From Chondrus crispus (Eukaryota; Rhodophyta; Florideophyceae; Gigartinales; Gigartinaceae), in assembly GCF_000350225.1 (NCBI RefSeq), contig NW_005178903.1:144453-208452 (forward strand): 64,000 nt of DNA, read 5' to 3'. Shown here one piece after another: positions 52,830 through 64,000 of this stretch (its first letter is position 1; every line of letters begins with the position of its first letter). A program made the translations under genes and the position numbers. The notes below the pieces were generated by a model. The model did not search any database, was not told the DNA's origin, and saw only the letters and a list, made by a program, of their open reading frames with translations.

Positions 52830-53940
52830 CGAGTTGGTGGCGCGCAACGCCGTCGACCTCTTGTCTCCGCCGACCCTTCCGCCCTCCATGAGCCCTTCGT
52901 ACAGCTGCCTCTTGTCCAGCTCGCCCTCCATCCCGTCCCTGCTCTTCGCCGACACGTTCGCCCTCCGCAAGTACCTCCCGATCCAGCGCACGCTCGTACA
53001 GCTCCAGGGCGCGGACCTCGTCCATTTCCACTCCTTCCGTGCCGTGGTGTAGCAGCAGACCAAGATTGTCCAATGCATGCACGTAGTCCCTCCTGTCAAT
53101 CGCAAGCTCGTACAGCTCTGAGGCCCGAACCCCGTTCTTCACGACCCCCCCGAGCCGTCCTGCAGTAAGAGGCCGAGATGCACCATCTCCCATTCGTACA
53201 GCGTTAACCGCGTTCGTCTCGACTCCCTCAGTGCCCTTGTGAAGGAAGAGACCGAGATTGACCATCGAAGCGACATCATTACCCTTCTCGATCGCACGCT
53301 CAAACTTGTCTATGCCGTGTTTCCCTCGAATCCCTCCACATCATATGCCAGCAGCGTGCCGAAATTGAATATAGAATGGACATGATCTTGTTCCTCAATC
53401 GCCCTCCTCTATAGTTTGACAGCCCGCGCTCCGTCCTTCCCAACTCCGTCGTTCCCATCCCTCATTACGTTGCCAAGCTTGTATATCGCGTCGACACACA
53501 GGTGTACTTCGATCGCACGTTCGTACAACTACACGGGGCAAGCCGCGTTCCTATCGACCCGCTCTGCGCTCTTCTACAACAGCAAGCCGAGAGCGACCAT
53601 CGCGGTGACGTCATTCTTGTCGATCGCGTTTTCGTACAACTATGCAGCACGGACTGCATTCATGTCGACCCCGTCTGCCCCCTTCTCCAGTGGTGTGCCG
53701 AGGCTCACCATCGCGGCGATATGACCGTGATCCCCAATCGCACGTAGGTCCTCAGTTCGATCCCTCTCTCCATCTACTTTTTGATACGTACTTATCTCTC
53801 TGCTTAACCGCAGTGTTGGAACACCTCCCGTCGACTTCCCCAATGAAATTGAACTCAAGAACCTCCTGAAGTTGGCTTGACCATTTTCTTCCGACTGCTG
53901 TGAAGTTTGATAAGAAGATCTTCTCTGTAGCTCGTGCCAC
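52830..53940 (-). pseudogene. Sel1-repeat protein gene interrupted by in-frame TAG codons
   Basis: Minus-strand Sel1-like repeats of the form LYERAID..D..AM..LG.LL..G..GV..D can be followed from about 53,760 to about 52,990 (for example GHIAAMVSLGTPLEKGADGV and LDNLGLLLHHGTEGVEMDE). Sel1 repeats form solenoids used as protein-binding scaffolds. One frame carries five interruptions, all TAG, at 53640, 53574, 53529, 53409 and 53310; two fall at the same repeat position just before LYE. A frameshift near 53,300 and another near 53,000 follow. An upstream ATG frame at 53940-53752 may be the N-terminus. Either a decayed gene or, less likely, TAG is read through. Confidence 0.65.
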
Positions 53941-54703
53941 GTTTGATCATCTTAACGTAGTATTTCATTCGTTCACGGAACTGAACGTTTTCATCGTGCT
54001 TCTTCTTTGGTCAACGTAGTCAAGTTCTATGGCTGTACGACGATGAGCTGCCAGAAAAGGGTCGAATCGATCATTCTTGGGAGTACCTTGACACTTGTGT
54101 GTGCTGAGTAGCTGTGGCAATGGAAGGCGTGTCGGCATTAGGGAACATCGGAGCGTCGAGCATGGTGATATATGAGCAGTGGCGGGCTCGGGTGTGGGAA
54201 AGGAAAGAGGTGTCCGACCCCGACTACCTGCCAACCGAAAACGTCAACCTCTTTTTCGATATATGTTACAAACAATTGCGACATGCTGGATTTTTTTGAA
54301 ATCATCCGCCTGCACTGTTGCACAATCGTGCCTGTAGCAGCTAGCATTCCCACGCACAGAGAGCGACCTTCAACAATGCTTTGAGGTTCGGTGGCGATTT
54401 TTTTTACGATTCGCGATGTGGGCAAGCTGGGCACCATGCTCATCTGCTTCGTCCAGGTCATGCTGTGCGGCTTCGACGTCGTCTAAGGTATGAGAAGACA
54501 CCGTCACTGCCCCCGTCTGCTGGTCGTGCTTAGAGTGAGGCGCGGCGCAATTTACGTTGAACATGCCAGCGCAAGAAATGCTTGGTTGTTCGGGGGAGGC
54601 ACAGACAGACGGATCACTGGGAATTCATTGTTGTGTACTATTCGAACTTTTTTTGGTATGGCACTAGTATTTACGTTCTATTACAAGCCTCCAGGTTTGA
54701 GTA
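53941..54703. other. Stretch without a recognisable gene
   Basis: Only short frames occur (a minus 107-codon frame at 54138-54461 without a domain). It separates the Sel1 gene from the coiled-coil gene, both on the minus strand. Confidence 0.45.
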
Positions 54704-56764
54704 CTACCCCTCGCCGTCGATCCTTATCGGATCAAACTGGGAAGACGTGAGCTCGATAACGCCCACCAAGCCATCGCACACATCTCCGATCCACTCGCAG
54801 ACATATTTCTTGAATGCTGAAGGTCTGAGAACGACTCGGTCGCAGTCCTTGCCCTCCTTTATCGAATACGGGCAGACGTACGAAAAGGTTATCTCCCTCG
54901 TATCGTTTGCATGCTCAAAAGTCTCCCCGCTGGCATCAGAGATCAGAGTCTTCTCCAGCTCTTCTGGAGCAACCCTCTCAACTATTTCGCGCAACGTTTC
55001 GTGAATACCCAGCGTTGCTTTTGGTAACAAATGTGAAAGCACCTCAGTGAACATGGCGTGCGAAACTCCACCTTTGCTCAGAACCTTCAGCAACGCAGAG
55101 TGTATATTGCTCTCCTCTGCACCATCGTCGGATAATTTTGTCGCAATGCCCAGCGCTGTCCTCGCCAGTGCCACCTGCATTACGCAGCGCGTCGCGATCT
55201 AGGCATCGAGGCGGGCGAGTGTCAAAATTGATGCTACGCCAGCCCTGAGGCGCTCTTTTCCCAATCGTAGTCCAGCCCACTCCTTGTAAATATCCCGAGC
55301 GGTGTCAAAAACGAACAAGATGTCAACGCCACTCTCTCCAATATTATCGCTCTCTGAATGCCCAGGCGGCACTACTGTACGCCAGTGGTCTAGGCTACCA
55401 GAGGTAATACAGAAAATACATGCTCGCATAATTTTGTCGATCCCGCCGCTGTCGTCATCTGCAAACGCAATTCCCATCATTTTCACGTCTTCGCCAGCAG
55501 CATTGTTCAGAGCATGAATGATGTAGTCGACTGAGGCACTCTTCAGCTTGTTTTGAACCGGAATACAACTGACGTCCCACACCTTGGCCACCCTGGTCCA
55601 AACCGTTCGCTTGAGGCTGGACATATATGATGACGCCTTGTCAGCCACCTCTGCAGAGAGCTTAGATGCCCCTTGGATGCCATTGAAGATGCATGCGCCC
55701 GAAATCTCCTCCTTGGATGCTGCTCTCAGAGCACTGGTAAGCGATCCGCTTTCGAGAGCCATCTTGTATGCAGTGCGAGCCAGAATGGTAGGAGACAATT
55801 GCGGCGGTAGAAGTGCGCCGTTTGTAATGCCTAGCTTCGCCACATCGAGTGGTGGTACCGCCGCTCGAGTGCCGCCTCCCAGCGGTCCGATCCCATCGCC
55901 TTCAGCGATCTTCAGAGGCGAGGGAACCCACCGATAGTCTGCAATTCCTGGCGACTGCTCCATCGGAGTAAGATTGCGCATGCAACGACGCGCGATGTCA
56001 TCAGAGGCATATTTCATCACCACGACAAGGTCGCGTTGAAGCGGGGTGATCGTGTCAAGGAATGCCTCGTCCTTTTGACGCTTCTTCTTGGTCGCAATGA
56101 CTGCGCGCTCGGCAGCGGCGGCAGCCTGGCGTCCTCCACGAGACGAACCTGCAACCAGGACCTCCAACGCAGCCTTGGCATGCGAGAGCTCCATCACCTG
56201 CGCATTCAGCCGAGCAACCTCGATCATTAACGAATTGATCTTCTCACCTTGTAGCTTTTTCACTTCTTGCATTGTCTGCATATAAATGTGTTGCTCATCA
56301 GCGCTCGCTCTCTCACGGTTGAGCAGTGATGCGATCTGCCGCTGCAGTACAGCTGCGTCGGCACCCGCGGCCGTGTCGCCAGTCGACGCTCCGGCGACAA
56401 CAGCGGGGGGCGAAGAACTTCGGTCCGGGGGAAGGACATCTGTAGCGCGACTGAGGTTGGGGACCGTAGAATCCAAGTGTAGTGCCACGTTGGTGGCCAG
56501 AGGCCCGATTTCACTGTCTAGTCGCTTCGGGATCGCCGCGCTCAAGTCGAGAGCGCTACCATCTCCCTCCCTGCTGTCGGGCTCATGGCTTGAGATTCCG
56601 TGGCTTCCGCGGTTGGCTCTTTTCCTTTTACGAGCCACTGAGGGAAGTCCGCAATCAGCCACGGTTCTTGTCTCGGAAGCGAGGCCACGCCGCAATCGCT
56701 TGCTTCTCCGGACCGGTGACTCCGGTTCCTCATCCAGCCTCCCCCACCGGCGGCCCACAGTCAT
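54704..56764 (-). CDS. Unknown coiled-coil protein with one in-frame TAG
   Basis: A 521-codon frame (56764 to 55199) ends in TAG at 55199-55201. The very same frame continues without another stop for 165 codons to 54704, with ordinary composition (VALARTALGIATKLSD; FTEVLSHLLPKATLG). N-terminal: a basic nuclear-localisation-like stretch (RRSKRLRRGL; RKRKRANRG), then a low-complexity linker. A probable coiled coil lies at about residues 135-210. A globular second half follows. No family is recognised. It lies on the same strand and downstream of the Plavaka-like transposase and could be its second gene, as CACTA elements often carry one, or a host gene. The TAG may be a mutation, an error or a readthrough site. 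Confidence 0.6.
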
Positions 56765-57948
56765 CAGGCAGGCCGAAACAGTGGTGCGCCGACGGACCTG
56801 AGGTTCAGACCTCAGGAGGATTGGCGAAGCTGCGTGCGTACTCGTCCTCGCCAGACTACTCCACCGCAGAAAATTGCGCCTGCCTGAGGCACTAACTCAA
56901 GCTTTACGCCGGCAGTAAATTTTTGCTGGAGTAAATTGCTCATGACCGTTACAGAATTATGTAGCGATAGTTTAATTGCCAAACATTATAGTCAAATTTA
57001 CGCTAGTAAAGTTGAACGTTTTATTTGAAGCCCTTCTGTAGTCGACGACCATTGCCGCACGCGACGAGCACGTCGGCACGTCAGAGAAAGGCGAGACACG
57101 CCTACAAAGAGCTGCGCTACGGCGCTGGGTGAATGCGATCCAAGTTCGCCCGGTTCACATGCGGGATAGAGACAACAACTTTTTCAGCCTTCCAATTTTT
57201 CCTGCGAGTCTATCGGGTGGCGTCCAGACGTGACGTGTGGGTCGAGAAAGACGGGAGAAGTACATGCGGCGCTGATCTAGAGGAATTGAGGGCGTGTGTA
57301 TACTGGTAGCATTTCGCATCTGGCACGAGTGATAGTACTGTACCAAGCAACAGTAGGATGAGTGTGGAGCGGGGGGGTTTCGTGGATTGTCGCTGCGATT
57401 GGGGAGACCAGACATGGTGCGTTTCAGGAAGGGGAGAGAGAGGAGGGGTGCGTGGGGGCCATGGTTTGCTGGCGCTGAGTAAGACCAAAGAAGGAGGGAG
57501 GCGATGCGGGCATCGGGAATGGTTTGTTGAGGCTTCTGTGGATGTGCCGCGGAGCGATGTTGACCGAGCTTCTACAAGTGGTACATTTGTTATTGCGTAG
57601 AACGTCACAGCGAGAAGGGCAATGCTATCGGGAATGGGATTGTGTGTGCAGCTTGAGGACAGTTGGGCAAATGTTTATGGCAGCTCACGTGTACGCAGGT
57701 GCATGTGTGTATGATTTTTGCAACTGCCAGGCATTTTGCTTTCTGAAGAATCGTGCATCCTGATTACATCAGCTCTCTTGAGCGGGGAGGCATGAAAACA
57801 CTTTATCACGATCGACATTGTGGGACGCTCTTTGTCTCGATTGACTCAGTCAGTGTCTTTTCAAGATTTTGACGAGCGGTCCGTATTCTCAGAGTTGTCC
57901 CAGCGGTTCCGATTGCAGTGCTAAGGCTGCGATTAAGTAGAAGGAGCA
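56765..57948. other. Stretch without a recognisable gene
   Basis: A minus frame at 57210-57608 and its plus-strand counterpart at 57358-57600 are both low complexity. Nothing supports a gene. It may be a non-coding part of the Plavaka-like element. Confidence 0.45.
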
Positions 57949-60900
57949 TTACGGGTCGTGAGGTCTGTGATCATGCTGGTCTGCAGTGGAGTACCTCATC
58001 TTACGCATTGGCTGCTTAAATCGGTTGATGTAGAATCGATGCGTCTCCCATCCACTGCGGATGACGGATGGTTGCGACCTCGTGCCTCTCAACTCATCAT
58101 CGCAACGAACGACGTGAAGCAAGCCGCGGATTGAGCCGACATACTGCACATCAATGTAAGCGAGATCTGTCATTTCCGTAGACGTTTCAGCTTCGCACGC
58201 AGGTGCTCCTGGAGAAACAGTTTCATCTTCTCCCCTCACAGCCCAACGAAGTTTCACGCAGTTCAAGGCGCGGTCAACGGCATCGATTTCGTCCCCGTGA
58301 ACACGATCGTAGTACCGATTGAAACAAATCTCGATGTCATCTCTCTTCACAGATGCCTCAGCCAGGAGGTGACCCCGTGGCGGGATTTTGATAGCGATAA
58401 AAGCCAGTACTTTCGCAATGTAGACCTTTCGAGGCACAATTCCGCCTGTGCCTCCCGGCGGATCGTCGCCACTCTCCTCAATCATGACATTATCCTGTCT
58501 CGCTACTTTGCTGCTGTAGTAGCTGTGTGACGAGACGGCACGCTGCATCTCTCTGTCTCCATTGTCCATAGTTAAAATCTCAAATTCGCCAGCACCGCTC
58601 TCAGGCGCCTCACAGCCCTTTAACGTTGGGCACGGGAGGCCAGCAACAGATGCAGTAGCGGATCTTTGCACAACAGAGTGAGCCAGTGGGCTGTGCTGCT
58701 CTTGGATTGAATCAACATACCACTGCAAACGTCCGGGACCTCCGACATCTTCGCGAAGTTCTTGCTCCGCAATGTTGGGTCCTAGCTGGCCTGAGTGCTG
58801 GAGAAGGCTGCCGCATGAACCTGCATGTGCATGAATCTGTGCCCACATCATTATGTCGCCCCCACCAGACAAGCCTGCAGCGTCCTCACGCACCATCTCC
58901 TGTTTGATCTTTGTGAGTGATTCCGTCCTTCTGCGCTTACCCATTAGCTTGGCGATGACTTCCTCCCTGAGCGGAAGCATCCGGGTGCTCATCGACCTCG
59001 CACTGGTCTCTTGAGCTCCTTGATCAAGCACCAAGCGCCGCATTGCCTCTTCCTGCCTGGTGTCTTTGCGTTTCGAAGTCTTGTCATATGCTGTCTTAAA
59101 CAGTTTGTGGCTTGCCTCGTACGAGTCCGCGCTGTAGTTTGATAAGCTACCACACATCTTGATATCTGAGACAAGGTGTCGAAGAGCATGGAATTTCGGA
59201 AATGCCATACCACTTGCCTGGTACTTGCCAAACACCTCGATTGCTTTGTCCTGGAAATTTGAGATCTGGTCGGCGAGCGCGTCGAGCTCAACTGCAGTGA
59301 AGCCAGGCTCCGAGAAGCGGGAGGTAGCTGTAGCCACCAGTTCTTGATAAAGGACGCAAACAGTCGTCAAAGGAGACTTATTAATAGTGCCACAGAGCCT
59401 GTCCAACAGAGCAAAGACGAATGGCATGACTTGATCAATGCCGGCGAGGTCTTTGGCCTCAAGCATGGCAACTATCCCTGTTGATGTGAAGAACCCAGAG
59501 AGCTCATCGTTTGTCCCGGACTTCGTGAAATCAAACTTAAGCCCCACGCAGGGCGATTCTGCCTGAATACGCTTTAGAAACACGTTACATCTTTTCAATA
59601 CGTCGACTCTAGCCGACTTGAGCTTTCTTGGACCTCCTTTGGAATTCAGCAGCTCTGTCGTGCTTAGCAATGGATCTTTCAACATTTCGCTCGCACAGAC
59701 CTAAAGAGTCCGCGATATACCCAGGAAAAAAATTATGCAATGTTTCAAAACGCAGCAGTCTCGGCAGTGCCAGTTCTTCGGTTAGATCCATGAACGGCCA
59801 CTTCAAAAGGGCAGGGCGAACCGTCGTCACGCCTACCAGTCTCATGTTTTCTTGTAGAGACTTCTTTCTCGCCGTATCACAAGCCTGCTCAGCGACTTCG
59901 AACTTATTCAATCGCTGCACAGTGTCCAAGATATTACGTGGAATGCAAGGCTCTTGCGAGGCGAGATCGAGCTTTGCAGTGTACCCCTGAGGGCAGTGCC
60001 CGTGCATCGTGCCCTCCACGTCCGATGCTTCGGGCATATCCGCAACATATGAGGCTAGAACAGGGTGGCATTTTCGGACATTTCCCTCTCCATCTGCTAC
60101 GACTATTCCAGTGCACGATACATCCCAAAGCGGAAGCAAGGCCTCCTTGATTGATGCCTGAAATACACGGCTCTTCGATAATCACCGCTCTTGGACTGAA
60201 ACTCTTTCTGGCATTACAAAAGTCTGTTCCTCTTCCTCGCGGCACCAATATTCCTCGTCATCGCCGGTAGAGTTGGCAACATTAGTTGCAGCCCGCACGA
60301 ATTCAACTGGAAAGTACGCAACGATAGTGTCGCCGTTGGAAATGAGCTCCTGTCGGATCGTCTGAGTCATGTTCAGAGAGCAGATATGGAAAGGCAGGAA
60401 GGAGTGAGATCCGACTTTCAAAGTCTGGCACGATTTTTCTGAGTAAGCTTGAATCGCTCCGACGAAGCTGTAATTATCAATCCAGAATCCACCGCCATCG
60501 CCACTGATGATGAAGTCCTTTATCAGAGGAACCACTTTTCTATAAGAGCGCAGCCCATCGTGTGATTGTAAACTCTTACATTGGCGCGGTTCGTTTCTAT
60601 GAATGGATCGAAGAAGAGCTGGTGTGACTGAGCTTTTGCAAATTGGCGCTTGAGAGAATCGACTGGCGAGCGGAACCAGCCAACTCCATACACGTTGCAG
60701 TTCTTGGGGTCGTAGATGGTCTGTTGCTTGAAGTTCAGATCCGCGAGTCAGCATTTAGCGTCCTCCTCTGCTTTCTGGCGCATTTCCTGAATAGATTCGA
60801 AGCCGATCCTGAGTAAGCTTGCATCAAATGACTGATGTTGGAGGAGATTGATGATTGTGTTCGCCTGTCGATCACCACCTTTGTCGCCGATCTCCAGCAC

Positions 60901-61437
60901 CACATTTCGCAGCGCGTGAAACACCTCTTCCTTCGTCGCATCCTCAGCTCGCGACTCCTCTACACCTGACGTATCAGCTGCGGTTGCCTCTTCCGGTTGT
61001 TCATCCTGCCCTGTTGCATCCAGTGCGTCATGGGGCGAAAACGTTTTGCTAAGGCCGGCGGCTGGCAGGATAATATTCGAATCTTGCGCTGCCAGTCGGA
61101 TCCTATCCTCATACCGCTCTTGCAAGGCACGACCGGTGAGTTGGAAGCTCCCACGCAAACGACGAGACTTCACGGGTGGCGGTGAGTCAGAAGCGTCAGC
61201 CTCTTGTGCCTCAAATTCATCTACTGCTGCCTGCTTGCATTTTTTCTTGTGGGCTCCTAGGTAGGCCTGCCTTGGGAAACTTTCTCTGCAGTACGGGCAA
61301 CAAACAGAAACGTGGTGCATGGCGCAGGCACAAGTTTCGTGAAGAAGCTGGCCCTGCTGTTGATGCTCTTCCACATGGGCTTGCCGGTGAGTGGCACAAA
61401 AACTGAGCAAGAGCATCATGATCTGCTTGAGGTCCAA
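57949..61437 (-). pseudogene. Plavaka/CACTA-like DNA transposase, broken
   Basis: Four minus-strand segments line up in order. (1) 61437-60748: a C2H2-like finger, CPYCRESFPRQAYLGAHKKKC, and a linker. (2) 60750 to about 60,560 in the same frame after a TGA (YDPKNCNVYGVGWFRSP), then a frame change. (3) 60,560-59,610: GDGGGFWIDNYSFVGA, NMTQTIRQELISNGDTIVAYFP, then after a TGA at 60182 CHPVLASYVADMPEA and MDLTEELALPRLLRF. (4) 59685-57949: FPKFHALRHLVSDIKMCGSLSNYSADSYEASHK and a C-terminal tail. These match the layout of Plavaka-type transposases of the CACTA group, from family knowledge. At least two stops and two frame changes make this copy inactive, unless some breaks are introns. Terminal inverted repeats were not found. 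Confidence 0.65.
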
Positions 61438-61528
61438 AACGTGGGAGGGGTGTCTTTTGATTGGCCCAGTAATCTGCCGAAAATGATTTCATTCAAGGGT
61501 ATTATTGAAATCGCCCGGCGGCTGGTCG

Positions 61529-61615
61529 CCATCCCACGCGAGCTTTGCGTTGCACGGCCATCCCACGCGAGCTTTGCGTTGCACGGCCATCCCACGCGAG
61601 CTTTGCGTTGCACGG
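61529..61615. repeat. Three perfect 29-bp tandem units
   Basis: CCATCCCACGCGAGCTTTGC... repeats exactly at 61529, 61558 and 61587, just upstream of the transposase start in its sense orientation. Sub-terminal short repeats are typical of CACTA-type elements, where the element's own proteins bind. Confidence 0.85.
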
Positions 61616-62983
61616 CCGACAGCGCTAGTGCCAGCGCGATCGGTTTACGCTTTTGGCTTGTGGGGATGACGCATGGGCCCCTGAAGCGCCTTCGCCAAGC
61701 ATACAGAGACGAACAGGTACTCGGACGTCAGTGTTCGAACGATACGAACAAACCGTCCGTGAGGCACTACCAAGCCCAATAAGGCTGCATTGGATGCAGT
61801 CTCTTTCGCGCCTCTACGCTACACGCTCAGCTGTGTAATAGACGGCCGTGTACGTGGCGTAGAGGCGCACAACAAAACATATCAAGTTAGTGTGTATCAG
61901 GCTGTGCAATCCTGCGACGCTCCGTCGACTGGCCACTGCAAGTGGAATCAGCTATCCAGCGCCCCCGGACGTTGAGGCATTTGATTATGCTATGGACTTG
62001 GAGTTAGGATATCTACACATGGTTCGAGCTGCTACAATCTAGATGACTTGAAGCAGACTCTCCCGTACTCTCGCAGCATTCATTTCAAAATTGCTTTAGC
62101 GATCAAGTGCTTTCATTATGCTGAATACATATGTTTTCTTGCTAACGATCAATGCTAAAGTTTGAGACTCTCGAAGTTTGGTGTTTCGTTCTCAGAATGC
62201 ATAGCCAGTTGTTACAACTCACGGTACGTACAAATCGATCTTTCCACTACGAGGGAGTCTTTGTTCAACTTACGGCGTCGGCCCAGGTCCTTGCTGACAG
62301 ACTGCCAGTGTGTGAACACAATCTCATTTAGTCATGCACTGCTTGCAACCGTCACGGTGAGGAAGACACGATTGTGTGTCTGCTGGACTGCGACTGGATG
62401 AAAGTTAGGTGAAGTCTCCATCTGGCGGACTCCTTGCACGTCTCACAACTGTACTCTATTCTTTACTGACTCTTTTAGTACGCCTATCGACAACCACAAG
62501 GAAGTTTTATGTTCGTCGAAATTTTTGCAATTTGACGTTTGCTTTGCATTTCGCGTAGCCCCCTGCTGCTACAACTGTGGAGTGTCTTCGTGGCCGACGC
62601 AGGGAGTCACGGAAGGCACGAACAAAGTTTCTCCGACTCAATAGTTCAATTCAACTTGACTTGACGCAACAAAGACTTTGCTGGTGCGCCACTAGCATGT
62701 CAGCATTAGAACGATCTTGGGATGCCCCGTGCACCATTATAGTGCATGATGCCGCCCACAGCTGTCCGGCCCCGCTCCGGCCGGCCACTCTTAGCGCTTT
62801 GCGAGAGACCGCGAACGGCGCTCCATAGCCAGAAGCACACGACACCGCCTGCCAAAAAAGTGTATTAGCGGAGCGGGCCGCGGGCTCCACTCGCGACCGC
62901 CACCATCCCCAGCAGCTGCAAGAGCGAAAAGATTTGCCTCGACGTTCGGGTCTTGTATTGTAATGTTGTAAACTATGCAAGTC
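61616..62983. other. Stretch without a recognisable gene
   Basis: Frames are all shorter than about 160 codons, overlap each other and show no domain. Confidence 0.5.
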
Positions 62984-63024
62984 TCCTCCTTTAGTTTATG
63001 CTCGTAGCATAAACTAAAGGAGGA
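62984..63024. repeat. Perfect 19-bp inverted repeat with a 3-nt loop
   Basis: The arms 62984-63002 and 63006-63024 are exact reverse complements around CGT, an almost perfect cruciform. It immediately precedes the CATGCA array. Confidence 0.9.
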
Positions 63025-63063
63025 AACCTGTACGGCTAGAGCGAAAGAAAACCGCCCAGTAGA

Positions 63064-63385
63064 CCCATGCAAGCCTATGCAAAGGTCAATGCAAGCCCAT
63101 GCAAATAGCCAAATCAAGTACATGCAGAAAGCCCATGCAAGGCCATGTATATGGCCAATGCAAGCCTATGCAGATGGCCAACGCAAACCCGTGCAAAAAT
63201 CCCTTCCAAGCCCATGCACATTCCCAATGCGATCCCATGCAAGCCCATACAGGTGTCCAATGCAAGCCCATGGAAAATCCCATGCAAGCCCATGCATATT
63301 CCGAATGCAATCCCATGCACATGGCCAATGCAAACCCATGCAAGCCCATGCAAATTACCAATGCAAGCCCATGAACCAGGCCATG
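63064..63385. repeat. Degenerate CCCATGCA array (23-bp and 10-bp units)
   Basis: Units of the form CCCATGCANATNNCCAATGCAAG (23 bp), alternating in places with CCCATGCAAG (10 bp), fill about 320 bp. All reading frames stay open on both strands because of the motif, so those frames are not evidence of a gene. Confidence 0.8.
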
Positions 63386-63751
63386 CACGTCCACGCAATC
63401 ATGGCGCTTTTCTCCGCATAGGAAACACTTGGGAAATTTCTGCTCGTGCAAGTATGGGTAAATCGCCATGCATGCATTGGTTTTGCATGGGCTTCGTATG
63501 GGAAAGTTTAGACTATCAGAAATACAGACGTATATGGACTGGTCGGGGGTATAAGAGCGAGACGGTTCACGTGACGGCGTAAACGTGACCGCCTTTACGC
63601 GTTTTTGAGCTACCTGAACTAACCGTGCTGGTCGCGCCGCTATCTGTAGCCAACGTGGCTCCGGACCTCCGTTCGTGTGGCTGGCCTGGCCCTACTCACT
63701 CTGGAGCGGCAGCATCCGTGAAGTACTTGGGTACCTCGCAGGGTTAATTTT

Positions 63752-63841
63752 CAACGTTCGGACGTTGTAAAATCTGGGGGGCGGCGAGAGTCGGCTCTCG
63801 CTCGCTTTCCTGTAGGGGCAGGGGATTCGGATCCCCTGCCC
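63752..63841. repeat. Three consecutive hairpins, each with a TCGG loop
   Basis: CAACGT-TCGG-ACGTTG (63752-63767), GCGAGAG-TCGG-CTCTCGC (63784-63801) and GGGCAGGGGAT-TCGG-ATCCCCTGCCC (63816-63841). Stems have 6, 7 and 11 perfect pairs. The style resembles the hairpin-studded gypsy LTRs, so this may be the edge of another LTR running off the window. Confidence 0.85.
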
Positions 63842-64000
63842 AGTCCTGGAGGTACATTATCGCGTTCTGTACCCCTGTTGGCAATCTGGACCGACCGCGT
63901 TCTCCTCTTCTATCTTGACGCGGGTATCGCGTGTCGGCTTGTCTGAAATCGCGTTGGTCGCGCCTGTATCCTCCTCCGCGAGGGGCGAAACGGACGCCTC

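Noticed and set aside
57210..57608. 132-codon minus frame and 80-codon plus frame overlapping it
   Set aside because: Both are low complexity and neither has a domain or a supporting neighbour.
63077..63582. Met/Gln/Ala/His-rich frames in all phases at 63.1-63.6 kb
   Set aside because: They arise from the CATGCA repeat; openness in every frame on both strands argues against coding.

Overview
The window looks like a repeat-rich stretch of a eukaryotic nuclear genome. It holds LTR retrotransposons of both major superfamilies, a Plavaka/CACTA-like DNA transposon, an anoctamin gene with a 77-bp GTAAGT...CAG intron, a TIR-NB-ARC plus WD40 receptor locus and a Sel1-repeat gene. Compact, intron-poor host genes separated by large nests of Ty3/gypsy and Ty1/copia elements resemble a florideophyte red alga (Chondrus-like). 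That assignment is inference; no marker gene in the window fixes the species.

Layout. 1-2,000: an unrecognised partial exon on the left edge, a perfect hairpin and a telomere-like tract. 2,018-6,303 (minus): a TIR-NB-ARC protein whose WD40 tail is in a different frame, probably one STAND-type receptor split by a frameshift. 6,830-33,805: one old Ty1/copia element bounded by a CTCAG target-site duplication. Other elements are nested inside it: a 1.87-kb terminal-inverted-repeat element in its 5' LTR and a block of Ty3/gypsy chromovirus elements in its gag. That gypsy block contains a 5'-truncated minus-strand copy, one young copy with both gag and pol open (14,454-25,889), and the 3' part of a third copy.

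33,811-36,318: inverted repeats and the 3' end of a second copia pol. That pol is cut at its YVDD motif by the LTR of a decayed minus-strand gypsy element (36,319 to about 48,730). The decayed element carries tandem repeats and a broken antisense gene of unknown function between pol and LTR. 48,730-64,000: mostly host-like or DNA-transposon sequence. It contains CATGCA-rich repeats, an anoctamin lacking its N-terminus, a Sel1-repeat pseudogene interrupted only by TAG codons in one frame, an unknown coiled-coil gene with one in-frame TAG, a broken Plavaka-like transposase, and several striking perfect inverted repeats.

Working together: the gypsy elements share LTR ends (TGTAGCATAA...TTATGCTACA), a G-rich polypurine tract, a post-pol AT-rich block and post-pol tandem hairpin arrays, so they form one family of several ages. 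The TIR-NB-ARC/WD40 locus is the clearest host gene system: nine near-identical 129-bp WD repeats vary at a few fixed residues, as in fungal NLR-like incompatibility genes.
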